DNA of 5,840 nucleotides, taken from Gemmataceae bacterium. Lineage in GTDB: Bacteria; Planctomycetota; Planctomycetia; Gemmatales; Gemmataceae. The notes below the pieces were generated by a model, which saw only the letters and a program-made list of their open reading frames with translations, searched no databases and was not told the DNA's origin. This document shows, piece after piece, positions 1 through 5,576 of this stretch (the first letter of the stretch is position 1; every line of letters begins with the position of its first letter). A program made the translations under genes and the position numbers. The stretch covers positions 1 through 5,840 of the forward strand of contig JANWVS010000157.1 of assembly GCA_025056835.1 (NCBI GenBank), written 5' to 3'.

Positions 1-434
1 TACACCGAGCCGTTCTCCGGAAAATCGACGAGGCAGGGCGCCCGGCGGACGACGCGAAGCTGGTTCCAGCCCATGTGCGGCACTTTCAACCCCGGCACGG
101 CGTCGAACCGGACCACCTCGCCCGCGACGACGTTCAGCCCCTCGTGTTCGCCGTCTTCGAAGCTGATGGACATCAGCAGTTGCAGTCCCAAGCAGATGCC
201 GAAAAACGGCTTGTCGCGACGGATGTGCTCTCGGATCGGTTCGTCCAAGCCAGCGGAGCGCAAACGGGCGATGGCGTCACGAAAAGCCCCCACGCCGGGC
301 AGGATCAACTTGTCGGCTTCCGCCACACGTTGGGGATCGCTGCTGATGGCGGCGCCGGCGCCGACCTTTTCCAGCGCCTTTTGCACGCTTCGCAGATTGC
401 CCATGCCGTAATCGACAATGACGATGTCCTTCAT
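1..434 (-). CDS. hisH: Imidazole glycerol phosphate synthase, glutaminase subunit HisH (partial, C-terminus missing)
   Basis: HisH is the class I glutamine amidotransferase subunit that hydrolyses glutamine and channels ammonia to HisF, giving imidazole glycerol phosphate and AICAR in cytoplasmic histidine synthesis. The visible 144 residues open with the typical [12 protein letters not shown] (5-16). They then show the LPGVGAF oxyanion segment (45-51), the nucleophile elbow GICLGLQLL with Cys81 as catalytic nucleophile, and the VPHMGWN segment (118-124). The family is about 200 residues long, so the catalytic His and Glu near the C-terminus lie beyond the window edge. The ATG overlaps the stop of the upstream peptidase gene by 4 bp (ATGA), and a GGGAG Shine-Dalgarno (443-447) sits 8 nt before it, which implies translational coupling. 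It is the last visible gene of the aroDE-aroK-peptidase-hisH operon; other his genes might follow downstream. Confidence 0.96.
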   Translation of the reverse strand, partial: MKDIVIVDYGMGNLRSVQKALEKVGAGAAISSDPQRVAEADKLILPGVGAFRDAIARLRSAGLDEPIREHIRRDKPFFGICLGLQLLMSISFEDGEHEGLNVVAGEVVRFDAVPGLKVPHMGWNQLRVVRRAPCLVDFPENGSV

Positions 435-1525
435 CCCCCAGTCTCCCGCGGCCGGGCCGAGCGAATGACGACCGCGGCCACGAACAGAAACAGCGCCGCA
501 AAAACGGTCAATCCCAACAGGAAGGGCCAATGAAATAACAACAAGTGCAGCCCCGGCGGACGCCATGGCCAAAAGAAATAAGTCACCAGCGAGCCGGCTG
601 CCAACGACGGACCGAACGGCGACGCATGGTCGCGGTTGACAAGCAACTGAATCACGCCCACCACCGCCGCCGGAATCACGCTGACGAAAATGGCCACCAC
701 GACAATCTGCCAGCCGAAAAAGGCGCCGACCATCATCATCAGGTCCGCATCCCCCAGCCCGAGAGCTTCCTTGCCCAAGCCGGCGCTGAACACCGCACCG
801 ATGCCGCGCATCACCAATGAACCCACCAACGCTCCGGCCAGGCTGGTGATCAAGCCGGTTTGCCAATTCCCTCCCGGCGCCAGCCAGCTCGGCAGCGGCC
901 CCCACACGGGCCACGGCTGAATGCCTTCGCGCAATCCCCCTTCCAGCGCCAACCATTCCATTCCCGACGGCACACCCGGCCCCGGCCTAGGCGAAGCCAA
1001 TTCCACCGGCCACGGCCACGGCCACGGCATCAACACGCCGCCGGCAATGCCGATCACCGTGCCGGTCAAGGTCAACGGCAAAGGGATCTCTCGGCCGTTG
1101 AGGTCGGCCACGGAAGCAGCGATGAGAATCGACACCAAGAAGGCGTGGTACGCAAAACCCGCGATCCACGTCCACGGCAAGGGACCAAAGTGCCAGGAGG
1201 CCCCGGACGGTTCGTACCACTCATGGACGTTGACCACCGCTTCGAAATAGAAAAGCACACCGAACGCCGTGCCGGTCGCCAATTCTACGAGAAAGTATTG
1301 AATCGAAAAGCTTGAGCCACACGACCGACAGCGGCCTTGCAGCCAGAGGTAACTCAAGAGCGGCAGGTTGTCGTACCACCGGATCGGTTGCTGGCAGGTG
1401 CCGCACCGGGAGCCGGGCCAGATCAAGCTCTTCTCCAGCGGCAGCCGGGCGATGCACACGTTTAAGAAGCTGCCGACCATCAGGCCGACAATGACGACGA
1501 ACGCGAGCCACAGATACAGCATCAT
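431..1525 (-). CDS. A24-family type IV prepilin peptidase with Trp/Pro-rich insert
   Basis: This is an inner-membrane aspartyl protease that cleaves the leader of type IV prepilins or type II secretion pseudopilins and, in bifunctional members, N-methylates the new N-terminus. The 364 residues start with a hydrophobic segment running into [12 protein letters not shown] (18-29). A cytoplasmic loop follows with two CxxC pairs (Cys41, Cys44, Cys66, Cys69), typical of the zinc-binding methylating N-domain. The first catalytic Asp is probably Asp141, followed by the IP of EIPLP, and the second is Asp259 in GLGDADL. The usual Lys of the GxGDxKL motif is Asp261 here. The protein is longer than the usual 225-290 residues because of a Pro/Trp-rich insert (about 166-222) and an extra hydrophobic C-terminal segment (about 328-355). 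It starts 6 bp after the aroK stop with no clear Shine-Dalgarno, so coupling to aroK is likely. Two adjacent ATGs (1523-1525, 1520-1522) could serve as start. A pilD/pppA/gspO name would presume a partner system that is not in the window. Confidence 0.93.
   Translation of the reverse strand: MMLYLWLAFVVIVGLMVGSFLNVCIARLPLEKSLIWPGSRCGTCQQPIRWYDNLPLLSYLWLQGRCRSCGSSFSIQYFLVELATGTAFGVLFYFEAVVNVHEWYEPSGASWHFGPLPWTWIAGFAYHAFLVSILIAASVADLNGREIPLPLTLTGTVIGIAGGVLMPWPWPWPVELASPRPGPGVPSGMEWLALEGGLREGIQPWPVWGPLPSWLAPGGNWQTGLITSLAGALVGSLVMRGIGAVFSAGLGKEALGLGDADLMMMVGAFFGWQIVVVAIFVSVIPAAVVGVIQLLVNRDHASPFGPSLAAGSLVTYFFWPWRPPGLHLLLFHWPFLLGLTVFAALFLFVAAVVIRSARPRETGG
1008..1028. repeat. Short tandem hexamer GGCCAC, 3.5 copies, inside the peptidase gene
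   Basis: Three and a half perfect copies of GGCCAC on the plus strand lie within the prepilin peptidase gene. On the coding strand they read as alternating Pro and Trp codons, giving the PWPWPWP stretch around residues 167-173 at the start of the insert between the two catalytic aspartates. Such a unit can expand or contract by slippage in steps of two residues without breaking the frame. Confidence 0.85.
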
Positions 1526-1531
1526 GGGGCT

Positions 1532-2071
1532 TTATTCTACCGGCCAACCTCGATCGCGCAACTCGGCGACAATGGCCGCCGCAACGTCGGCCGGCGGCTG
1601 CGCGCTCGTGTCGATGGTCACGTCGGCGCACGACTGGTAAAGCGGTCGGCGGCGCTCGAGTTGCTCCTCGACCTCCGCCAAACCGCCTTGGTTCAGGTTG
1701 GGGCGTTGGGCGGCGGTGGCGGCGTCGCCTTGGATCCGCTGCCACAGAGTCGTCGGCGCTGCGGTCAGCCACACCACGGTGCCCGAGCGAAGCAGCGAGC
1801 GATTTTCCGGCCGAAGCACGACGCCGCCGCCGGTGGCGATGACACACCGTGGTCGCTGAACCAGGTCGCGGAGCACGGCGGTTTCCTTGTCGCGAAACCC
1901 TGCTTCTCCCTCTCGAAGGAAAATGTCGCGAATCGTGCTGCCGAAACGATGTTCCAGCACCGCGTCGGCGTCGCACCAGTCCCAGCCGAGGCGTTGCGCC
2001 AGAAGCGCCGCCGTGGCCGTCTTGCCGGCGCCGCGATAACCGACGAGAAAGATCCGCTGGGTCGCAGCCAC
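1532..2071 (-). CDS. aroK: Shikimate kinase
   Basis: AroK transfers the gamma-phosphate of ATP to the 3-hydroxyl of shikimate, the fifth step of the chorismate pathway, in the cytoplasm. The 179 residues match the usual length. The Walker A loop is GYRGAGKT (11-18). The shikimate site is represented by the DAD motif (Asp34/Asp36), Arg60 in GFRDKE, and the triple glycine ATGGGV (79-84). The lid carries QRPNL with Arg123, and the RRPLY motif (141-145) supplies the C-terminal substrate/nucleotide arginine. The start is a GTG, chosen because the P-loop begins about ten residues in, as is normal for the family, and because an AGGAG lies 8 nt upstream. It follows the aroDE stop by only 5 bp, so it is co-transcribed with the enzyme that makes its substrate. 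No disrupted motif is visible. Confidence 0.97.
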   Translation of the reverse strand: MAATQRIFLVGYRGAGKTATAALLAQRLGWDWCDADAVLEHRFGSTIRDIFLREGEAGFRDKETAVLRDLVQRPRCVIATGGGVVLRPENRSLLRSGTVVWLTAAPTTLWQRIQGDAATAAQRPNLNQGGLAEVEEQLERRRPLYQSCADVTIDTSAQPPADVAAAIVAELRDRGWPVE

Positions 2072-2076
2072 CGGAG

Positions 2077-3633
2077 CTACTCCTGATTTTCGGCTTGCCG
2101 CGCCGCCGCTTCGTCTTCAACCTTGGCGTAGTTGACCGGCGACAGGGCACGGCGGGCGGCGTCGAGCATCTCGTCAAAGGGAGCGTCCAGACCGGTGAAC
2201 AATTTGAACTGAAGCGCCGCTTGTCGCACGAACATATCCACACCGGTCAAGACGTGGCAGCCGCGCTCCGCCGCCTCGCGGATCAGGAGCGTGGTCTCCG
2301 GCGTGTAGACCGTGTCGAAGACCAGCAGACCCGGGCGGAGATAACTGGAATGGATCGGCGACTCGTCCATATTGGGAAACATGCCGACGGAGGTGCAATT
2401 GATGAGCGTATCGCACAAGACGTTGTGCCGCGCGGCCCAGTCGATCACCTTGCAGCCGATTTCCTCGGCGAGCTTGACCGCTCGCTCGAAGGTGCGATTG
2501 GCGATGGTGACGCCGGCTCCTTCGCGATGCAGACCGAGGGCCACGGCGCGGGCCACACCACCGGCGCCGAGGACGAGCACGGTCCGCGACGCCAATTCGC
2601 TCGGTTTGCCGTCCTCGCCGACGGGCAAGTGGGCGCGCAGGGATTCAACGGCAGCCATCATGTCGGTGTTGTAGCTGCGCCAGCCGTGGATCGTGCTGAC
2701 CAGCGTGTTGGCGGCGCCGGTGGCATCAACCGAAGCATCGTGTTGGCCTTCGATTTTTGCCGCCGCCTCCTTGTGCGGCAAGGTCACGCTGTAGCCGTGC
2801 ACCGGAATGGCCGCGAAGTCGCGTAAAAACCCTGCCAACTCGCCGCGCGGCACGCGGAACGGCAGGTAGACGGCGTTGATCCCCAACTTGCGAAACGCCT
2901 GATTGTGAATCACCGGACTGAGGCTGTGGCCGACCGGGTCGCCGATGACGCCGTAGACTTGCGTGTCGCGATTGATCTTCTCGTAATGGTAAATCCGCTG
3001 CAGCTCGTGGACTGACAGCAAGCCCGGGGCAAAGCTGCGCTCTTTGTTGAACGCCCCATAGGTGAAAGGTGCGCCGTATTTCGCCCCAAGGATGCGCGTG
3101 CAAACGCCAAGGTCGCCCATGGCGATGGCGACGGTCGGTTTGGGCGGATCCTTGAGCAATTTGAGCACGCGCAAACTGTCGCTGGGTTGACACGCCGTCA
3201 CGGCGATTTTGACCACGTCGGCGTCCTGCTGACACATGTGGCGGTGCAAGTCTTCCAAGTTGCTCGGCGTCTCGTGGAGATTGTGATAACTGATGATTCG
3301 TTTGACCTTGCCGAAGCGCGGGATTCTGTCGGCGATATCGGTCTCGAGGTCCACCCAATCAAAGCCGGCAACGATGGCTTGCCGAATCAGCATTTGCCGC
3401 TCTTCTTCCGAGCCGGCAAAGCGGCCCCCGTCGGCCGGCCGGCGAAACGTCGCAATCAGAGGGCACGGCCGGTCCGCCAGCAACCGCTTAAAATCCGGGG
3501 CCTTCGCCAGAAAGTCGAGACGCAGTTCGATTAACTTCGCGCCGCGCTTCGCCGCCTCGTGGATCTCGAGTTGAACCATTTTGTGCCGGGTGCGGCCGAT
3601 CACGGCACAGATCACGGAGCCTGACGACGACAT
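2077..3633 (-). CDS. aroDE: Bifunctional type I 3-dehydroquinate dehydratase / shikimate dehydrogenase (AroD-AroE fusion)
   Basis: This 518-residue fusion carries steps 3 and 4 of the chorismate pathway: dehydration of 3-dehydroquinate, then NADPH-dependent reduction of 3-dehydroshikimate. The dehydratase half (about 7-220) shows ELRLD (36-40), Arg64, the catalytic His117 in ISYHN, the Schiff-base Lys142 in VVKIAV, and Arg180. The shikimate dehydrogenase half (about 226-490) shows GDPVGHSLSP (231-240), the catalytic Lys288 in TLPHKEA, Asp324 in YNTD, the nucleotide loop GAGGVA (356-361), the NADP-type motif NRTFER (379-384), NCTSVGM (412-418) and GVDMFVRQA (464-472). The same domain order is known in plant and chlamydial enzymes. 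In the dehydratase, two residues that usually contact substrate in the SAPGQ loop appear as Phe201 and Leu205. The ATG is preceded by GGGGGAG about 12 nt upstream. It is the first gene of the operon. The last 25 or so residues are a charged tail. Confidence 0.95.
   Translation of the reverse strand: MSSSGSVICAVIGRTRHKMVQLEIHEAAKRGAKLIELRLDFLAKAPDFKRLLADRPCPLIATFRRPADGGRFAGSEEERQMLIRQAIVAGFDWVDLETDIADRIPRFGKVKRIISYHNLHETPSNLEDLHRHMCQQDADVVKIAVTACQPSDSLRVLKLLKDPPKPTVAIAMGDLGVCTRILGAKYGAPFTYGAFNKERSFAPGLLSVHELQRIYHYEKINRDTQVYGVIGDPVGHSLSPVIHNQAFRKLGINAVYLPFRVPRGELAGFLRDFAAIPVHGYSVTLPHKEAAAKIEGQHDASVDATGAANTLVSTIHGWRSYNTDMMAAVESLRAHLPVGEDGKPSELASRTVLVLGAGGVARAVALGLHREGAGVTIANRTFERAVKLAEEIGCKVIDWAARHNVLCDTLINCTSVGMFPNMDESPIHSSYLRPGLLVFDTVYTPETTLLIREAAERGCHVLTGVDMFVRQAALQFKLFTGLDAPFDEMLDAARRALSPVNYAKVEDEAAARQAENQE
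2080..2084 (-). promoter_or_regulatory. Shine-Dalgarno that fixes the GTG start of aroK
   Basis: AGGAG on the minus strand lies 8 nt before the GTG of aroK and inside the last codons of aroDE. It supports the unusual start codon and suggests that ribosomes finishing aroDE re-initiate on aroK. Confidence 0.75.
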
Positions 3634-3693
3634 GGTCGAGCACTACTCCCCCTCGACCGGCGCGGCTGGGCCGGCACAACGTTGGATTTTTTC

Positions 3694-3722
3694 ACTCTAA
3701 GGAGTTTCTCGCCCAAGTGCAA
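3694..3722 (-). promoter_or_regulatory. Candidate promoter for the aroDE-aroK-peptidase-hisH operon
   Basis: Read on the minus strand, TTGCAC (3717-3722) and TAGAGT (3694-3699) are separated by exactly 17 bp. They match the sigma-70 consensus at 3 of 6 and 4 of 6 positions. Initiation would fall near 3687 and leave a leader of about 54 nt before the aroDE ATG. The placement is good, but the boxes are weak and planctomycete promoters are poorly defined. Confidence 0.35.
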
Positions 3723-3769
3723 GTCGGACCGTTTTCCTCAGCGCAACCAATAGGTACCCTAAACTGCGA

Positions 3770-3789
3770 CGGTTTGCGGACGCAAGCCG
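3770..3789. repeat. 20-bp inverted repeat in the divergent spacer, possible operator
   Basis: CGGTTTGCG and CGCAAGCCG flank a central GA. The two arms are complementary at eight of nine positions, and the ninth is a G-T pair. The two-base centre suits a dimeric DNA-binding protein better than an RNA hairpin. It lies 63 bp before the acetyltransferase start and about 80 bp upstream of the predicted start point of the divergent operon. The regulator is unknown. Confidence 0.4.
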
Positions 3790-3852
3790 CGGCGCGATGC
3801 CGGCCAGTCGCGGCGCTGCACCAACAACCCTTGCCTCAGCGGAAACAGGATC

Positions 3853-4764
3853 GTGATTGAGATTGCTACCGCTCGTCCAGACGAATGGTTCGCCGCCCTC
3901 GAACTGGCGCTACGCCCTGTGCCGGCGGAGGACCGTGCGAGCCGCGTCCTTCATGCCCTGGCGTTGCTGAACAACGGCGAAGTCGATCCGGGCGGCGTGC
4001 TCGCGGCGCGGGTGGACGGTGCGCTAGCGGGGGTGCAAGTTGCCATCCCCATGGCCGGGGCCAGCGGGTTGTTGTGGCTGCCGCAGGTGGTGCCGGCCTG
4101 GCAGGACAGTCCCGTCGCGGAGCGTCTGGTGGCTGCCGCAACAACGTGGCTGCACAGCCGCGGTGCCAAGCTGGCCCAAGCGCTGGTGTCCCCGAGTCAC
4201 CTCCCGGAGGCTGGTCCCCTTCTCCGCTGCGGCTTTCGACACATCACGACTCTTCATTACCTGCGTCGTGATTTGCACGACCTTCCGCAACTGACCGCGC
4301 CCGCCGGCTGGCAGGTGCGAAGCTACACGGCGCAGGCCGCAGAGCTGTTTCACCGTACCTTGGAGGCGACGTACACCGCGACGCTTGACTGTCCCGAACT
4401 GACCAACGTTCGCACGATGACCGAGATCATCGAAGGCCATCGCGCCCAAGGTGTCTGGCGGCCGGACCGATGGTTGTTGGCCTGTCTCGCCGATCAGGCT
4501 GTCGGCGTGGCTATGGTGACGGAGTTATACGATCACGCCGGCTGGGATTTATCGTACTTGGGGCTGGTGCCGCAATTCCGCGGCCGCGGTCTAGGAAGCG
4601 CCTTGCTCGTCGCCGCACTTTCCGCGGCGCGCCGAGACGCCGCCGACGCCATCGTCGTCGCCGTCGATGCACGAAACTGGCCAGCGCGGCGGCTCTACGA
4701 GCGCTTTGGTTTCGTGACGATTGAGCAACGGGAGGTTTTGCTGAAGATTCTCCAACAATCTTGA
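3853..4764 (+). CDS. GNAT-family N-acetyltransferase, apparent tandem-domain protein
   Basis: This is a cytoplasmic protein of 303 residues, about twice a single GNAT domain. The C-terminal half (about 155-300) is a recognisable acetyltransferase. It has a central strand LSYLGLVPQF (233-242), the acetyl-CoA pyrophosphate loop RGRGLGS (243-249) followed by a helix, and the closing motif NWPARRLYERFGF (275-287). The N-terminal half (about 1-145) has the same order of elements: GALAGVQVAIP, LLWLPQVVPAW, a helix AERLVAAATTWL and LLRCGFRHITTL. Where the glycine-rich loop should be it has DSPVAE, so this half probably does not bind acetyl-CoA. The substrate cannot be told. Tandem GNATs such as mycothiol synthase MshD have similar layout, but nothing shows that activity here. 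The start is a GTG. AGGA ends only 2 nt before it, so GGAAA (3841-3845) may be the real ribosome site. The gene diverges from aroDE and has its own terminator candidate. Confidence 0.88.
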   Translation: MIEIATARPDEWFAALELALRPVPAEDRASRVLHALALLNNGEVDPGGVLAARVDGALAGVQVAIPMAGASGLLWLPQVVPAWQDSPVAERLVAAATTWLHSRGAKLAQALVSPSHLPEAGPLLRCGFRHITTLHYLRRDLHDLPQLTAPAGWQVRSYTAQAAELFHRTLEATYTATLDCPELTNVRTMTEIIEGHRAQGVWRPDRWLLACLADQAVGVAMVTELYDHAGWDLSYLGLVPQFRGRGLGSALLVAALSAARRDAADAIVVAVDARNWPARRLYERFGFVTIEQREVLLKILQQS

Positions 4765-4861
4765 GCGCCAAGGGAGACGATGTTACGCGGCGGAGCACGG
4801 CGACCTCGGCCGCGTGTGCCGACGACATGCGGCGGCCTCGCATCTAATCATTTGTATAGAT

Positions 4862-4890
4862 AAGCGCCCACGACAAATCTGCGCTTTTTT
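4862..4890 (+). terminator. Probable intrinsic terminator of the acetyltransferase gene
   Basis: AAGCGC (4862-4867) pairs with GCGCTT (4881-4886) around a 13-nt loop and runs into six T's (4885-4890). It lies 98 nt after the acetyltransferase stop. The 6-bp stem is short and two of its pairs use the T-tract, so strength is uncertain. The 97 bp between the stop codon and this hairpin show no gene. Confidence 0.5.
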
Positions 4891-4901
4891 CCAATTGGCC
4901 C

Positions 4902-4930
4902 TTGACACGCTTCCTTCGGCAGATTACTTT
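4902..4930 (+). promoter_or_regulatory. Candidate sigma-70-type promoter with perfect -35 box
   Basis: TTGACA (4902-4907) is a perfect -35 hexamer. Seventeen bp downstream lies TACTTT (4925-4930), a 3 of 6 match to the -10 consensus. An 8-bp palindrome, CCAATTGG (4891-4898), sits directly upstream and could be an operator. Initiation would be near 4937, which is 120 nt before the next start codon. The placement just after one terminator and before a second makes a real promoter more likely than chance. Confidence 0.5.
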
Positions 4931-4936
4931 GCTACG

Positions 4937-5000
4937 TGAGTTTGGCCTCTTCTCTGTTCCGGCCCCGCTGCACCGTTCGCGCGTTGTAGCGGGGTTTTTT
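4937..5000 (+). ncRNA. Candidate short transcript: small RNA or attenuated leader of the downstream gene
   Basis: The candidate promoter at 4902-4930 and the intrinsic terminator ending at 5000 would delimit an RNA of about 64 nt with no convincing coding content. It could be a stand-alone small RNA. It could equally be the prematurely terminated 5' leader of the 140-residue protein gene that starts at 5058. The sequence matches no riboswitch or RNA family that I recognise. The 5' end is inferred only from promoter spacing. Confidence 0.25.
4963..5000 (+). terminator. Strong intrinsic terminator or attenuator upstream of the 140-residue protein gene
   Basis: CCCCGCTGCA (4963-4972) pairs with TGTAGCGGGG (4985-4994) as ten pairs including one G-U, around a 12-nt loop, followed immediately by six T's (4995-5000). 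It ends 57 nt before the ATG of the next gene and lies downstream of the candidate promoter, so it probably acts in the leader. The GGGG of the 3' arm can alternatively pair with CCCC at 5002-5005, a weak competing hairpin that would break the terminator. Confidence 0.75.
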
Positions 5001-5046
5001 GCCCCTTGGGAAATTTCGGGTTTGGAATCGTCTCACTCGTGCCGAT

Positions 5047-5053
5047 GGAGGAG
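5047..5053 (+). promoter_or_regulatory. Very strong Shine-Dalgarno that fixes the start at 5058
   Basis: GGAGGAG lies 4 nt before an ATG (6 nt counting from the GGAGG core). It decides the start of the downstream gene. The reading frame is open further upstream, but those codons run through the promoter and terminator elements and have no ribosome site. Confidence 0.85.
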
Positions 5054-5057
5054 TCTC

Positions 5058-5480
5058 ATGCTTTCCCACGAATGTTTGCGCGAATGGCGCACGGCATGGT
5101 TGCCGAACATCAGCGACGCCGGGCTTGACCGCTTGATTGACTTGCTCGAAAAAGCCAGTCCTTTGTTGATTCACGGCTCTTTCACGCGAGCTTTGCCGAT
5201 GGGGTGCCTGGCGACGCACATCGCATGGCATCATCCGGCCACCGAGCACCTGACCGTAGAAGCGGGCATCCAATGGCTGCACCAGGTCGCCGGATTGAAT
5301 CCCGCGACGAGCCATGTCATCCGCGAATGGGATCGCCGGGGAGCGATGGACTACGAAATGCGCAGCGTTTTGCTGGAGGAACTGAAAGAACATCGCCGCC
5401 AGCGTCGTTTGGCGGCGCGGTCGCCCGGTTCGTTATCGGAGGAAACGTCTCCGGCCTGTTGGAACTTAGTCCAAGCCTGA
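5058..5480 (+). CDS. Conserved-looking hypothetical protein, 140 residues
   Basis: I do not recognise a named family. The protein is soluble-looking, with no signal peptide or membrane segment. The N-terminal 35 residues are predicted to be helical (REWRTAWLPN, then AGLDRLIDLLEKAS). A striking core follows, HGSFTRALPMGCLATHIAW (39-57), then HHP and a helical stretch with GIQWLHQVAGLNPATSHVI (70-88). The core is rich in Cys50, His54, His58 and His59, which could bind a metal or ligand, though this is only suggested by composition. The C-terminus from about 105 is a charged helix (LEELKEHRRQRRL) and a Ser-rich tail. The start at 5058 is set by the strong GGAGGAG. The coding pattern and ribosome site make it very likely a real gene. 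It has its own leader with a terminator-like hairpin and is followed by another terminator 48 nt after the stop, so it appears to be a single-gene unit. Confidence 0.8.
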   Translation: MLSHECLREWRTAWLPNISDAGLDRLIDLLEKASPLLIHGSFTRALPMGCLATHIAWHHPATEHLTVEAGIQWLHQVAGLNPATSHVIREWDRRGAMDYEMRSVLLEELKEHRRQRRLAARSPGSLSEETSPACWNLVQA

Positions 5481-5528
5481 ACCCGGCCCCCCCCGTGCCG
5501 AGCGAACGCCGCCGAAGTTATGACCACC

Positions 5529-5562
5529 ATCCTCTGGACGCGACCGCCAGAGGATTTTTTTT
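5529..5562 (+). terminator. Strong intrinsic terminator after the 140-residue protein gene
   Basis: ATCCTCTGG (5529-5537) and CCAGAGGAT (5547-5555) form a perfect 9-bp stem with a 9-nt loop, followed by an uninterrupted run of eight T's (5555-5562). It lies 48 nt after the stop of the upstream gene. The T-tract ends only 14 nt before the methyltransferase ATG, so it may also limit transcription into that gene. Confidence 0.88.
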
Positions 5563-5576
5563 CGCAAGGAGCCGGC

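Noticed and set aside
1008..1028. GGCCAC repeats as a regulatory iteron or CRISPR-like array
   Set aside because: Only 3.5 adjacent 6-bp copies without spacers, in frame within a coding region, explained by the Pro-Trp repeat of the protein.
1221..2243. Long Arg-rich open frame of about 340 codons on the minus strand, across aroK
   Set aside because: It overlaps aroK and the peptidase in another frame, has very Arg/Ser/Pro-rich low-complexity composition, and matches no motif. It is a shadow of high-GC coding sequence.
1849..2826. Plus-strand open frame of about 325 codons antisense to aroK and aroDE
   Set aside because: Both genes underneath have complete motif sets. The antisense product has no recognisable motif and lacks a ribosome site.
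4936..4989. Possible 17-codon leader peptide starting at a GTG and ending inside the 3' arm of the terminator
   Set aside because: There is no Shine-Dalgarno, no run of regulatory codons as in amino-acid attenuators, and the predicted RNA start falls on the GTG itself. The position of the stop is suggestive but not enough.
4902..5057. N-terminal extension of the 140-residue protein by 52 residues, using an ATG-like start upstream
   Set aside because: The extension would be read across the -35 box and the terminator hairpin, has no ribosome site, and its composition is unlike the rest. The GGAGGAG before 5058 is far more convincing.
5487..5494. Run of eight C's just after the stop of the 140-residue protein gene
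   Set aside because: It is outside coding sequence and has no pairing partner that makes a clear structure. It could be a site of sequencing error or slippage, but it affects no gene.
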